From JALZAI01 sp038207565 (lineage in GTDB: Bacteria; Actinomycetota; Actinomycetes; Mycobacteriales; Jatrophihabitantaceae): a DNA stretch of 64,000 nucleotides. Positions 39,739 through 49,539 of this stretch are shown here, in pieces (position 1 is the first letter of the stretch; the number at the start of each line of letters is the position of its first letter). Location of the stretch: assembly GCA_038207565.1 (NCBI GenBank), contig JBBQZQ010000013.1, forward strand, positions 26,337 through 90,336. Direction: 5' to 3'. The position numbers were made by a program, and so were the translations under genes. Under the pieces are notes generated by a model, which saw only the letters and a list, made by a program, of their open reading frames with translations, did not search any database and was not told the DNA's origin.

Positions 39739-40861
39739 GTCCGTGCCGCGCCGCCGCTACACCGGCGAGCGATCCTGCAGCGATGGTCAGCAGCGCACCT
39801 AACAGCAGGGCGGCCGCCTCGCCGGGGCGCAGAACGCGCAGTTGCGACCCCACCGTGGCCGCCGCGACCGGAATGCCCAGTTGTGTCGATGCGAGCACCG
39901 CCATGGACAGCCGCTGGCCGGTGAGCGCCAGCACTGCGTGCGCGGCCAGCGCGCCGCCGCCGAGCAGCAGGCCGACGAGGATGAAGGACGGGCGGTGCCC
40001 CAGTGCGCGGAGGTCGAGCGAAGCGCCCAGCCATACGAAGAACAGCGGCGCGAAGAAGCCCTCGGTGACGGCGAATAGTTGCCGCACCAGGCGGCGTGGC
40101 TCGCCGATCGCCGCGACGGCGATGCCGAAGGCGAAGCCGGCCAGCAGGATCGACACATGCGTACGCGTGGCCACGGCGGCGAGTGCGAACAGTAGCAGCA
40201 GGTTCACGCGCAGTTCGAGGGCGTACTTGCGGCGGCGTGACACCTTGCCCACCCGCTTGCGGACGCCACGCCGCTCGAAATCCTGCAACACGATGAAGAG
40301 CACGGCGGCCGAGGCGAGCACCGCGAGCGCACCGAGCGCTGCCCGCGCCGCGTGCTGCGGATCGATGACGAGCGGAAGCGCGATGATGCACGCCGCGTCG
40401 GCGACTGCGACCTGTGGCAGCAGTTGCAGCACCGGAGGTCCGCTCAGCTTCAGCGAATCGCACACCGGCAAGATCAGCGCGGCCGACGAGGACGCCATCA
40501 GCACGGCGTAGAGCGCGGCATGCCCCGTGTCGAAGGCTGCGGACAGGGCCACACCGAAAACCGCGGCGAGCGCCCCGACCCCGAGCGCGCGGAGCACCCC
40601 GATGCGTAGCGCGCCTCGCAGTTCCGGCGAGCGGACCGGTACCTGCGAACCGACCACGAACATCACCAGCGCGAATCCGACGTCGGCGAGCAGGGTGAAG
40701 GTCGGGTCCCTCGCGTGCAATCGGTCCAGGACGGTGGGTCCGAGCAGCACGCCGGCCAGCAACTCGCCGACGACAAGCGGCACCGGCCAACTGGAGCGGA
40801 ATGCGAGCAGCGGACCTGCGAGACCGGCCAGGCTGATGAGCGCCAGGGTCGCGAAGTCCAC
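39626..40861 (-). CDS. Kef-type cation:proton antiporter
   Basis: 411-residue membrane protein of the CPA2 (Na+/H+ exchanger) family with about twelve hydrophobic helices. Seen are SWPVPLVVGELLAGVLLGPTVL in helix 2-3, LADVGFALVMFVVGSQVPV, and the core VLMASSSAALILPVCDSL, where many CPA2 members have the conserved acidic pair; the FAPLFFVWLGASLDLRAL segment is typical. The cytoplasmic tail is Pro/Ala-rich and lacks a KTN/TrkA-N domain. The start is GTG at 40861, 31 bp after imuB on the same strand, so SOS read-through is possible. Ion preference is unknown. Confidence 0.8.
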   Translation of the reverse strand: MDFATLALISLAGLAGPLLAFRSSWPVPLVVGELLAGVLLGPTVLDRLHARDPTFTLLADVGFALVMFVVGSQVPVRSPELRGALRIGVLRALGVGALAAVFGVALSAAFDTGHAALYAVLMASSSAALILPVCDSLKLSGPPVLQLLPQVAVADAACIIALPLVIDPQHAARAALGALAVLASAAVLFIVLQDFERRGVRKRVGKVSRRRKYALELRVNLLLLFALAAVATRTHVSILLAGFAFGIAVAAIGEPRRLVRQLFAVTEGFFAPLFFVWLGASLDLRALGHRPSFILVGLLLGGGALAAHAVLALTGQRLSMAVLASTQLGIPVAAATVGSQLRVLRPGEAAALLLGALLTIAAGSLAGVAAARHGLSAPGRSPEPADDDGSRDGTPPARPAPAPEPPNAASP

Positions 40862-40892
40862 GGCGCACACTATCCGCTGCGGTCGCGACCGG

Positions 40893-42470
40893 TCAGTCGT
40901 AGACCGCGTCCACCTGCCAGTTTCCGGTCGACATCGCAAGGCTTACCAGGTAGGCGCGCCCGCGCACGTCCACCAACTGGCAACGCACCACATGCCGCGC
41001 CGCGTCCGGGTTCCACCACCGCTCGTCCACCGGCCACGGCCCGGCCCACGACGTCACGGCCACCGGTCGCTCCGCACCCATCGCGAACAGCGCCGGTGGT
41101 GCAGGCATCGCGCCGCGGTCGGTGACGGTCACTGGACGGCCGTTGCCGTCGAGCACTTGCGCGGGACGCGGCGGGTCGAGCAGCACAGTCGGCGCGGGCG
41201 CGGGAAGCTGGCCGGGCCACGGCTGCTGCGGTGAGCGCAGTGCTACCGGCTCGTCGCCCCAGGGGACGAGGCGAGTGCGCTGGGCCGGGTCACGTCCCCC
41301 GTCGAGCACTGGTGCCAGCACCGAGCCGTGCCCGAGCAGCGTCTGCACCCGGGCCAGCGCGCGGTGCGCCCGCTCGTCCTCGGCGCCCGAGCCACCCCAC
41401 AACGCCTGCTGGTGCGCACCCGTCGGCACGGTTTCGATCGGGACGAGCCGGATGCGCGACACCCCGCCGGTGGGCCGGTGGTCCGCGGACAGCCAGCCCT
41501 CCAGCTGCCAACGCACCCGGTCGAGCACGTCGGCCGCGCCGAGCACGCCGGCATGCCGCCATCGGCGCACCGTCTCCTCGCCGTTCTCGCTCGACGCCTG
41601 CAACTCCAGGCAGGTGCAGGCCAGTCCGTGCGCGCTGAGGTCGGCAACGAACTGCTCGGCAACCCCACGCGCGCTGAAGGCCACGGTGTCGACGCGGTCG
41701 ACGGGCGGTTCGAGGTCGAGACTCACCGTGAACTCCACGGGCGGACGGCGCGCAGCCACCGGACGGTCGTCGCGCCCGCTGGACTGCCGGTGCGCCCACG
41801 CGCCGGTCGGCCCGAAGCGGGCCAGCACGTCGCGGGCCTCCAGCCGGGCGAAGGCGCCGAGGGTGAGTAGGCCGAGGCGGCGCAGCAGGTCGACCAGGGC
41901 AGACGTGCCGGACGGGTCGAGCGTCTCGATCGGCAGCGCGGCGAGGAACTCCGGCGAGCCACCGGGGTCGACGATGGTGGCCCGGCGGGCGGCGTGCTCA
42001 GCGGCGAATGCGCCTTCGGCGATGCCGATCAGCACGTCCGCGCCGTTGAGCACCGGTAAACCCATCACCGCACGCGAGAGAGCGTGCAGAACGCCCGTCT
42101 CGCCGCCGAAGTAGCGCGTGGGGCCGCGTACCCCGATCGCGGCCAGTCCGGGACGGGTGATCTCGACACCGGGCGCGATCGACTCCAGCGCCGCGACGAC
42201 CGGCTCGAACGCCCGCGCCTCGGCGGCTTCGTTGCGCTGCAGCACGGCAAGGTCGGGGCAGCGGGCCTGGGCCTCGCGACGCCGCAGGCCGCGCTTGACC
42301 CCGTGCGTGCGGGCGGAGTGCGAGCAGGCGACGACGTGATTGCCCGCGACGACTGCCGCCGGGGTCTCGGCAGGCAGGCCGGCCTCCAATCGCGCTGTGG
42401 TGACCGGCCAGTCCGGACACCACACGGCGATCATCCGGGGCGGGGCATCGGGCACGGGGGCATCGGGCAC
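40893..42470 (-). CDS. imuB: ImuB, Y-family polymerase-like adaptor of the mutasome
   Basis: 525-residue Y-family-like protein that links DnaE2 to the replication clamp. Seen are MIAVWCPDWPVTTARLEAGLPAETPAAVV at the start, VKRGLRRREAQARCPDL, the palm-like GVEITRPGLAAIGVRGPTRYFGGETGVLHAL, LLTLGAFARLEARDVLARFG, and the little-finger and C-terminal ImuB tail ending GRAYLVSLAMSTGNWQVDAVYD. The first motif reads CPDWP where active Y-polymerases have a DxDxF metal site, so it should be catalytically inactive, as ImuB proteins are. The start is GTG at 42470, 6 nt after the -10 of a LexA-controlled promoter; ATG 42434 is an alternative. imuA' is not adjacent. Confidence 0.92.
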   Translation of the reverse strand: MPDAPVPDAPPRMIAVWCPDWPVTTARLEAGLPAETPAAVVAGNHVVACSHSARTHGVKRGLRRREAQARCPDLAVLQRNEAAEARAFEPVVAALESIAPGVEITRPGLAAIGVRGPTRYFGGETGVLHALSRAVMGLPVLNGADVLIGIAEGAFAAEHAARRATIVDPGGSPEFLAALPIETLDPSGTSALVDLLRRLGLLTLGAFARLEARDVLARFGPTGAWAHRQSSGRDDRPVAARRPPVEFTVSLDLEPPVDRVDTVAFSARGVAEQFVADLSAHGLACTCLELQASSENGEETVRRWRHAGVLGAADVLDRVRWQLEGWLSADHRPTGGVSRIRLVPIETVPTGAHQQALWGGSGAEDERAHRALARVQTLLGHGSVLAPVLDGGRDPAQRTRLVPWGDEPVALRSPQQPWPGQLPAPAPTVLLDPPRPAQVLDGNGRPVTVTDRGAMPAPPALFAMGAERPVAVTSWAGPWPVDERWWNPDAARHVVRCQLVDVRGRAYLVSLAMSTGNWQVDAVYD

Positions 42471-42476
42471 TCGGAA

Positions 42477-42506
42477 AGTATCGAACTCACGTTCGACTCG
42501 AGTCAA
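42477..42506 (-). promoter_or_regulatory. SOS promoter of imuB with LexA box
   Basis: On the minus strand: -35 TTGACT (42506-42501), 18-bp spacer, -10 GATACT (42482-42477), 6 nt, then the GTG. A perfect LexA-type box TCGAACGTGAGTTCGA (42496-42481) lies in the spacer and overlaps the -10. Confidence 0.88.
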
Positions 42507-42553
42507 TCCAGTCCCGGCGTGTCGGGTCCCGATGCGTCTCCCGCTTGCCCGGC

Positions 42554-42705
42554 GGTTTTCCCCGCTGGTGCTCGCTTGCCCGGCGGGTTTCCCCGCTGGT
42601 GCTCGCTTCGAGCCGCGGCAACCGAGCACGCCCGGGGAAATCAGCGGTGGCACACCCGCGGAAATCAGCGCGGCAGCCGCCCGCGGAAATCAGCGCGGCA
42701 GCCGC
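42554..42705. repeat. Palindromic repeat copy C with tandem duplications
   Basis: The imuB-hrpA spacer holds a partial copy of the GGTTTTCCCCGCTGGTG element (from 42554) and a fuller copy (42587-42642) ending in GGGGAAATC. Two exact 25-bp tandem units follow at 42656-42680 and 42681-42705 (each with CGCGGAAATCAGCGCGGC). Related elements are at 10393-10449 and 46629-46685. Confidence 0.75.
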
Positions 42706-42721
42706 CCGTATTCTCGACACG

Positions 42722-45700
42722 GTGTCACCAGCACCCGCTCCCTCCGTGGCCGAGCTGCGCACTCGCCTGGCGGAGCTGACGCTGCAGGACGAGGTGCGTC
42801 TCGGCAAACGCCTGCACCGGCCACGAAACCTCACTGCGATCGCCGACCAGATCACGCGGGCCGAGCAGGTCATCGCCACCCGGCAGGCGGCCGTTCCCGC
42901 GATCACCTATCCCGATCTTCCGGTCAGCGCCCGGCGCGACGATCTGGCAGCAGCGATCCGCGACCATCAGGTCGTCGTCGTCGCGGGCGAGACCGGTTCG
43001 GGCAAGACCACCCAGCTACCCAAGATCTGTCTCGAGCTCGGCCGCGGAATCCGTGGGACGATCGGGCACACTCAACCGCGCCGGCTCGCCGCGCGCACGG
43101 TTGCGCAGCGCATCGCGGACGAGTTGCACACCCCGCTCGGCGACGCGGTCGGGTACACGGTCCGTTTCACCGACCAGGTCAGTGACCGCACCCTGGTGAA
43201 GCTGATGACCGACGGCATCCTGCTCGCCGAGATTCAGCGCGACCGCATGTTGCGCCGCTACGACACGCTCATCCTGGACGAGGCGCACGAGCGCAGCCTC
43301 AACATCGACTTCCTGCTCGGCTACCTCACCGAGCTGCTGCCGCGTCGTCCGGATCTGAAGCTCATCGTCACGTCCGCGACCATCGACCCGCAGCGCTTCG
43401 CTGCGCACTTCGGTGACGCGCCGATCGTCGAGGTGTCCGGACGCACGTATCCGGTCGAGATCCGTTACCGCCCGCTCGAACCGGACGCGCCGGTGCAGGA
43501 CGACGACGACCCGGACGACCCGGATCATGACCTCGTGCAGCGGGTCGAGACCCGGGACCAGACCGAGGCAATAATCGACGCCGTCCGCGAACTGGACGCG
43601 GCCGGGCCGGGCGACGTCCTCGTATTCCTCTCCGGTGAGCGCGAGATCCGCGACACCGCCGACGCCCTGCGCGCGGAAGGACTGCGCAACACCGAGGTGC
43701 TACCGCTGTTCGCGCGGTTGCCCACCGCCGAACAGCAGAAGATCTTCGCACCGCACACCGGCCGGCGCATCGTCCTCGCCACCAATGTAGCCGAGACGTC
43801 GTTGACCGTGCCGGGTATCCACTACGTCATCGACCCCGGTTCGGCGCGGATCTCGCGCTACAGCAGGCGAACGAAGGTGCAGCGGCTGCCCATCGAACCG
43901 ATCTCGCAGGCGTCGGCCGGGCAGCGTGCCGGGCGTTGCGGCCGCCTCGCCGACGGCATCTGCATCCGGCTCTACAGCGAACAGGATTTCGACGCTCGCC
44001 CGCGCTTCACCGAGCCCGAGATCCTGCGCACCAACCTCGCATCGGTGCTGCTGCAGATGGCTGCGCTGCGGATCGGCGATGTCGAGAACTTCCCGTTCCT
44101 CGATCCGCCCGATCGACGCAGCGTCCGCGACGGAATCGCCCTGCTGCAGGAACTCAATGCCTTCGACGCCGACGCGGCCATCACCGACGTCGGTCGCCGC
44201 CTCGCGCAACTGCCCGTCGATCCGCGCATCGGCCGGATGATCCTGCAGGCGGGCGAGGAAGGCTGCGTACGGGAGATGCTCGTCGTCGCTGCCGCCCTCT
44301 CGATCCCGGATCCGCGCGAGCGTCCGTCCGACCGTGCAGAAGCGGCGAAGCAAAAGCACGCGCGTTTCGCCGACGAGCATTCGGACTTCGTGAGCTTTTT
44401 GAATCTCTGGACGTACGTGCGCGAGCAGCGGCGCGAGCGGTCGGGCAACCAGTTCCGTCGCATGTGCCGCGAGGAGTTCCTGCACTACCTGCGGATTCGC
44501 GAATGGCAGGACCTCGTGGGGCAATTGCGCACGATCGCGCGCGGCCTCGACCTCGTCGAATCCGAGGAACCGGCCGATCCGGCGCGGGTGCACGCGGCTC
44601 TGCTGGCCGGGCTGCTCGGGCACCTCGGCATGCGCGAAGGCGACGGCCGCGACTTCCTGGGCGCACGCAATTCCCGCTTCGTCCTCGTCCCCGGATCGGT
44701 GCTCAGCAGGCGGCCGCCGCGCTGGGTCGTGGTTGCCGAACTCGTCGAGACGAGCCGGTTGTTCGGACGCATCGCCGCGCGCATCGAACCCGAGTCGGTC
44801 GAGCGGCTCGCGGCACATCTCGTCACGCGCACGTACAGCGAACCGCACTGGGACGCCAAGCGTGGTGCGGCGATGGCCTTCGAGCGGGTGACGCTCTACG
44901 GCCTGCCGCTGGTTGCGCGCCGCCGGGTGGGGTACGCGAGCGTCGAGCCGGAGGAGGCGCGCGAGCTGTTCATCCAGCACGCGCTGGTCGAACGGGACTG
45001 GCAGACGCGGCACCATTTCGTCCGGGAGAACCAGGCGCTGCTCGATGAGCTGGCCGAACTCGAGGAACGTTCCCGCCGCCGCGACCTGCTGGTCGGGGAC
45101 GAGGAGATCTATGCCTTCTACGATGCGCGCATCCCCGAGGACGTCGTGTCCGCACGGCACTTCGACGCGTGGTGGAAGAACGCACGGCATCAGTCACCCG
45201 ACCTGCTGACGCTCACCCGTGAGGATCTGCTGCGCGCCGAAGATGTCGACGACGAGCATCCCGACAGCTGGCGAGCCGGGGATCTCGAGTTGCCGGTGTC
45301 CTACCGGTTCGAGCCGGGAGCCGACGATGACGGCATCACGGTGCACGTACCGGTCGACGTCCTTGCCCGCCTGGGTGGTCACGACTTCGGTTGGCAGGTG
45401 CCGGCGCTGCGCGAAGAGCTCGTCACCGCGCTGATCCGCTCACTGCCCAAGGATCTGCGCCGCAACTTCGTCCCCGCACCGGACACCGCTCGCGCCGTGC
45501 TCGCGGCGTTGACCCCCGGCCAGCAACCGCTGCTCGACGGCGTGCAACGCGAACTGCAACGGCGTACCGGCATCCTCGTCCCGATCGATGCCTTCGATCT
45601 CGACAAGTTACCGGCGCACCTGCGGGTGACCTTTGCCGTCGAGGACCAGCGCGGCGAGGTGGTCGCGCGCGGCAAGAACCTCACCGCGCTGCAGGAGCAG

Positions 45701-46618
45701 CTGGCCGCGCCCGTGCGCAGGGCTGTCGCCGCGGCCGTCGGTACCGAACTCGAACGCGACGGACTGCACGACTGGCCCGAGGATCTGCCCGAGCTGGTTC
45801 AGGTGGTCGAGCGGCGGGCCGGCGAGCACACGGTCCGTGGTTTCCCGGCACTCGTCGATGCAGGCGATCAGGTGGGTGTGCGCGTGTTCGCGTCCGCAGG
45901 CGAGCAGGCGGCCGCGATGCGCGGTGGCCTGCGGCGGCTACTACGCCTGGCCGTCACGTCCCCGGGCAAGGCGGTCGAGCGGTCCTTATCGACCCGTGCC
46001 CGCCTCGTCCTCGGTGCCAATCCGGACGGTTCGCTCGCGGCGTTGCTCGACGACTGCGCGGACGCGGCCGTCGACTCGATCGTCGGGCGGACGCTGCCGT
46101 GGACCAGGGCCGCGTTCCTCGAACTGCGCGATCGGACGGCGACCGAGATCATCCCGAGCACCATCGACATGGTGAACCGGGTCGAGCGGGTGCTGGCGGC
46201 CGCGCACGAGGTGCGCCGTGCGCTTCCCGATCGTCCACCGCCCGCCCAGCTCGACGCGATCGAGGACATCCGGGCGCAGTTCCGCAGACTGCTGCCGACC
46301 GGCTTCGTGGCACGAGCCGGACGTGATCGGCTCGCGGACCTGGCGCGCTACATGACGGCGCTCGCGCGGCGCCTGGAACGGCTGGCACGTGACATCGACA
46401 CCGATCGCGGGCGCATGCAGCGCGTGATGGCCGTGCAGCAGGCGTACGACGGCGTGGTGGCCGCGCTGCCACGAACCCGTACCGCGGCAGCTGACGTCCG
46501 CGACATCGGCTGGCTGATCGAGGAGTTGCGGGTGAGCCTGTGGGCGCAGCAGCTGGGGACGTCGCGTCCGGTCAGCGAGCAGCGCATCTATCGCGCGATC
46601 GACGCGATCCAGCTGTAG
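42722..46618 (+). CDS. hrpA: ATP-dependent RNA helicase, HrpA type
   Basis: 1298-residue DEAH-box helicase. Motif I GETGSGKTTQLPK, Ia HTQPRRLAARTVAQRIADEL, II LDEAHERSLNIDFLLGYL, III TSATID, then FLSGEREI, motif V VLATNVAETSLTVPGI and motif VI QASAGQRAGRCGR are all clear. HA2, OB-fold and the long HrpA-specific C-terminal region follow (DUF3418-like, HDWP...). HrpA resolves stalled ribosomes in E. coli; the role here is inferred. The start is GTG at 42722, 17 bp after the tandem repeats. The gene is flanked on both sides by members of the same palindromic repeat family. Confidence 0.93.
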   Translation: MSPAPAPSVAELRTRLAELTLQDEVRLGKRLHRPRNLTAIADQITRAEQVIATRQAAVPAITYPDLPVSARRDDLAAAIRDHQVVVVAGETGSGKTTQLPKICLELGRGIRGTIGHTQPRRLAARTVAQRIADELHTPLGDAVGYTVRFTDQVSDRTLVKLMTDGILLAEIQRDRMLRRYDTLILDEAHERSLNIDFLLGYLTELLPRRPDLKLIVTSATIDPQRFAAHFGDAPIVEVSGRTYPVEIRYRPLEPDAPVQDDDDPDDPDHDLVQRVETRDQTEAIIDAVRELDAAGPGDVLVFLSGEREIRDTADALRAEGLRNTEVLPLFARLPTAEQQKIFAPHTGRRIVLATNVAETSLTVPGIHYVIDPGSARISRYSRRTKVQRLPIEPISQASAGQRAGRCGRLADGICIRLYSEQDFDARPRFTEPEILRTNLASVLLQMAALRIGDVENFPFLDPPDRRSVRDGIALLQELNAFDADAAITDVGRRLAQLPVDPRIGRMILQAGEEGCVREMLVVAAALSIPDPRERPSDRAEAAKQKHARFADEHSDFVSFLNLWTYVREQRRERSGNQFRRMCREEFLHYLRIREWQDLVGQLRTIARGLDLVESEEPADPARVHAALLAGLLGHLGMREGDGRDFLGARNSRFVLVPGSVLSRRPPRWVVVAELVETSRLFGRIAARIEPESVERLAAHLVTRTYSEPHWDAKRGAAMAFERVTLYGLPLVARRRVGYASVEPEEARELFIQHALVERDWQTRHHFVRENQALLDELAELEERSRRRDLLVGDEEIYAFYDARIPEDVVSARHFDAWWKNARHQSPDLLTLTREDLLRAEDVDDEHPDSWRAGDLELPVSYRFEPGADDDGITVHVPVDVLARLGGHDFGWQVPALREELVTALIRSLPKDLRRNFVPAPDTARAVLAALTPGQQPLLDGVQRELQRRTGILVPIDAFDLDKLPAHLRVTFAVEDQRGEVVARGKNLTALQEQLAAPVRRAVAAAVGTELERDGLHDWPEDLPELVQVVERRAGEHTVRGFPALVDAGDQVGVRVFASAGEQAAAMRGGLRRLLRLAVTSPGKAVERSLSTRARLVLGANPDGSLAALLDDCADAAVDSIVGRTLPWTRAAFLELRDRTATEIIPSTIDMVNRVERVLAAAHEVRRALPDRPPPAQLDAIEDIRAQFRRLLPTGFVARAGRDRLADLARYMTALARRLERLARDIDTDRGRMQRVMAVQQAYDGVVAALPRTRTAAADVRDIGWLIEELRVSLWAQQLGTSRPVSEQRIYRAIDAIQL

Positions 46619-46628
46619 AGCTCGGCCT

Positions 46629-46685
46629 GTTTTCCCCGCGGGTGGCCAGTTGGTCGCTGCCGAACCGAGCGTCAGCGGGGAAATC
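46629..46685. repeat. 57-bp palindromic repeat, copy B
   Basis: Same length and same order of blocks as copy A: GTTTTCCCCGC, GGTGGCC, GTTG, GCTGCCGAA, CGAGC, GGGGAAATC. It fills the gap between convergent hrpA and lacZ and includes part of the lacZ stop (46684-46686), so it may also act as a shared terminator. Confidence 0.78.
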
Positions 46686-49539
46686 AAAGCCGCTGCTGGC
46701 AGGGTCGCAAGGTGAGGGCGAATTCGGTGGCCGCTGCGTGCAGGATGTGCTGGGGCAACACGCCGGGTCCGCACGACGCCGTGCCCAGCCCGTGCTGGCC
46801 GATGTCGATGTTCAGGTAGACCGAATCGCGAGGCGCGAGATCCGTCATGTGCCGAGCGGCGTCGAGATCAGCGCTCGTCCAACGCCGGACGGTGAAGTCG
46901 AAACTCGGCTCGCCGCGGACCTCGATGCCCATGCCACCGGGCGATCTGAGGCGTAGCCAGCGCACGTCGACGCGGTTGCCGTTCTCCTGCGGGAAGACGT
47001 AAGGCGTCTGCATACCGTCGACAGTGTTGGCGAACCGACCGACGCGTGCCGCGCGGCGGGAGTCGCGGTAGGCCTCGCCAGGACCACCACCGAACCACTC
47101 GACCCGATCGAAGTCGGCGGGCAGCTGCAGCAGCAGTCCGAGCCGGGGCAGGGGGAGAGCCCACTCGCCCTCGGGACTAACGTGCAGCAGCAACCGCAGG
47201 ACATCACCTGCCGCAGTCCAGCGATACCTCGCCAGCAGCGCTGCGTCGGTCGCTGCAGCTGCCACCCGCGTGCAGAGGACGAACTCGGCGTCGCTCCAGA
47301 AGGCGCCGATCGTGCGGTGGGTCATCCGGTCGAGCCCGGCCGCGCGCCATCGCGACTCGACGGGCGCGATCATGCCGCGGTCGTTGTCGGTCGGCGCGCG
47401 CCAGACGTCGAGGCGGGGCCCGGTGATCGCGACGTCGCCGATACCGAGGAGCTGACCGTCCGGGGCGAACGCCTCCCGCCGCGGGGCTCGGCCCGCGAAG
47501 GGTCGAGCGGGAGGGCTTGACCGCAGCCGACCTTGTCCCCACGAGACCTCGTGTCCGGCGGGCGCCCAGGCAGTCGCTTGCGCCTGGACGGCACGCACGG
47601 TCAACCACGTCTCGCCTGCCGAGTCGGGCAGATCGGGTAAATCAGTCAAAGCGAGGGCAGCACTCTCGCCGGGCGGCACCGGTGCGACGTCCACCACCCC
47701 GGCCGCGAGCGGCGTGCCCTCCTCGGCCACGGACCACTCGAAACGCAGATCGGAGGTGTCGGCGAAGTCGCGAGTGTTGGCGACGGCCACACCGTCGGCC
47801 GTCACGTCGATCCGCAGCGGTTCGATCACCTTCGCGAATTCGCGCAGACCGGGTGACGGCGTTCTGTCGGGGAACACCAGGCCGTCGGTGACGAAGTTGC
47901 AATCGTGGAGCGGTTCGCCGAAGTCGCCTCCGTAGGCGAAGTACTCACGGCCGTCGGCGGTCCGCTGCCGGATGCCGTGGTCGATCCACTCCCAGACGAA
48001 CCCGCCCGCGATCCGCGAGTGGCGCTCGAACAGTTCCTGGTACTCGGTCAAGCCGCCGGGCCCGTTGCCCATCGCGTGGGCGTACTCGCACTGCAGGAAG
48101 GGCAGTGCACGGCGGTGCTCGTCGAGCGCCGGATCAATGGTCGGTTCCTCCGCCCGCCGGCCGATCACGTCCACCTCGTCGTGTGGGGCGTACATGCGGC
48201 TGTAGACGTCGACGCAACCGGAGTCCCAGTCGCCCTCGTAGTGCACGGGACGTCCCGGGTCCCGCTCGTGCGTCCAGTCCGCCATCGCCGCCAGATTCGC
48301 GCCTACCCCGCTTTCGTTGCCGAGTGACCACATGATCACGGACGCGTGGTTCTTGTCGCGTTCGACAGTGCGCGCCATCCGGTCCAGGTACGCCTCGCGC
48401 CACTCTGGATCGTCGCTCGGGTTACGGCGCCAGTCGATCGGGAAGAAGCCGTGGGTCTCGAGGTCGTTCTCGAGAATCACCCACAGGCCGTGCTCGTCGC
48501 ACAGGTCGAGGAAATCCGGATGTGGTGGATAGTGGCTCGTCCGCACTGCGTTCACATTGTGCTGCTTCATCAAGATGACGTCCGCGAGCAACGTGTCCGC
48601 GTCCATGACCCGACCGCGATCTGGATGCCATTCATGGCGATTCACGCCACGCAGCAGCACCGACCGGCCGTTCACGGTCAGCACACCGTCGACGATCGCA
48701 ACGGTCCGGAAACCCACCTGCACCGTCACCGTCTCGCTGGCGGAGGACACGGTCACCTCGTACAGGCGGGGTGTCTCCGCGGTCCAAGGCTCGACCGTGC
48801 CGACCACATGTTCTTCGCCGGACGGGATTTCCACGCCCAGTTCGGCACATCGGACCGTGGCCGGTCCGCAGGCCTCTACGCGTAGCGTGCCGGCGCGTGT
48901 GGAGTGGTCGAACCAGGCATGGACGAAGACGTCGTCGAGTGCGTCGTCGGGGCGGGCGAGCAGGGTTACCCCGCGGAAGATCCCGGACAGCCACCACATG
49001 TCTTGATCCTCGAGATAACTGGCCGATGACCACTGGTGCACCCGGACGGCAAGCACGTTGCGACCCGGTCGCAGCAGCTGCCCGACGTCGAACTCGGTGG
49101 TCAGCCGACTGCCGGTCGACCAGCCCAGCTCGGCGCCGTTGCACCACGCGGTGAACGCCGAGTCCACGCCGTCAAAGCGCAGCACGGTCGCACCGGACGG
49201 CCAGGAGTCGTCGAGGTCGAATGTGCAGCGGTACTCACCGGTCGGGTTCTCGTCCGGCACGTTGGGGGGATCGACCGGGAACGGGTAGTTGACGTTCGTG
49301 TAGGCGGGACTTCCATACCCGTGGAGTTGCCAGTGCGCGGGAACGGGGGTCACGTCCCAGCCCGCGTCGTCGAAGCACGCAGCTTCGAAACCCTGCGTGG
49401 GTGTGGCGGCGGTCGGGCACCACCGGAACCGCCACGGCCCACCGAGATCGAGGGTTCGCGCGTCGGTGTGCATGCGGGCGCGGGGCGGGCGACGCCCCGA
49501 GCCAGGGGAGTAGCTCGCGAGTGGCAGGCCCTTGGTCAA
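46684..49539 (-). CDS. lacZ: Beta-galactosidase, GH2 (LacZ type)
   Basis: 951-residue glycoside hydrolase that releases terminal beta-galactose. Order of domains: sugar-binding jelly roll (residues about 30-195, GGPWRFRW ... MWWLSGIFRGVTLL), immunoglobulin-like domain, TIM barrel and the LacZ-type small C-terminal domain. Catalytic residues fit E409 in WSLGNESGVG (acid/base) and E485 in CEYAHAMGN (nucleophile); GGFVWEWIDHGI is also typical. No signal peptide, so it acts on imported sugar. The TTG start at 49539 overlaps the upstream permease stop (TTGA). It is the last gene of a four-gene ABC operon, and an alpha-galactosidase lies divergent. Confidence 0.93.
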   Translation of the reverse strand: MTKGLPLASYSPGSGRRPPRARMHTDARTLDLGGPWRFRWCPTAATPTQGFEAACFDDAGWDVTPVPAHWQLHGYGSPAYTNVNYPFPVDPPNVPDENPTGEYRCTFDLDDSWPSGATVLRFDGVDSAFTAWCNGAELGWSTGSRLTTEFDVGQLLRPGRNVLAVRVHQWSSASYLEDQDMWWLSGIFRGVTLLARPDDALDDVFVHAWFDHSTRAGTLRVEACGPATVRCAELGVEIPSGEEHVVGTVEPWTAETPRLYEVTVSSASETVTVQVGFRTVAIVDGVLTVNGRSVLLRGVNRHEWHPDRGRVMDADTLLADVILMKQHNVNAVRTSHYPPHPDFLDLCDEHGLWVILENDLETHGFFPIDWRRNPSDDPEWREAYLDRMARTVERDKNHASVIMWSLGNESGVGANLAAMADWTHERDPGRPVHYEGDWDSGCVDVYSRMYAPHDEVDVIGRRAEEPTIDPALDEHRRALPFLQCEYAHAMGNGPGGLTEYQELFERHSRIAGGFVWEWIDHGIRQRTADGREYFAYGGDFGEPLHDCNFVTDGLVFPDRTPSPGLREFAKVIEPLRIDVTADGVAVANTRDFADTSDLRFEWSVAEEGTPLAAGVVDVAPVPPGESAALALTDLPDLPDSAGETWLTVRAVQAQATAWAPAGHEVSWGQGRLRSSPPARPFAGRAPRREAFAPDGQLLGIGDVAITGPRLDVWRAPTDNDRGMIAPVESRWRAAGLDRMTHRTIGAFWSDAEFVLCTRVAAAATDAALLARYRWTAAGDVLRLLLHVSPEGEWALPLPRLGLLLQLPADFDRVEWFGGGPGEAYRDSRRAARVGRFANTVDGMQTPYVFPQENGNRVDVRWLRLRSPGGMGIEVRGEPSFDFTVRRWTSADLDAARHMTDLAPRDSVYLNIDIGQHGLGTASCGPGVLPQHILHAAATEFALTLRPCQQRL

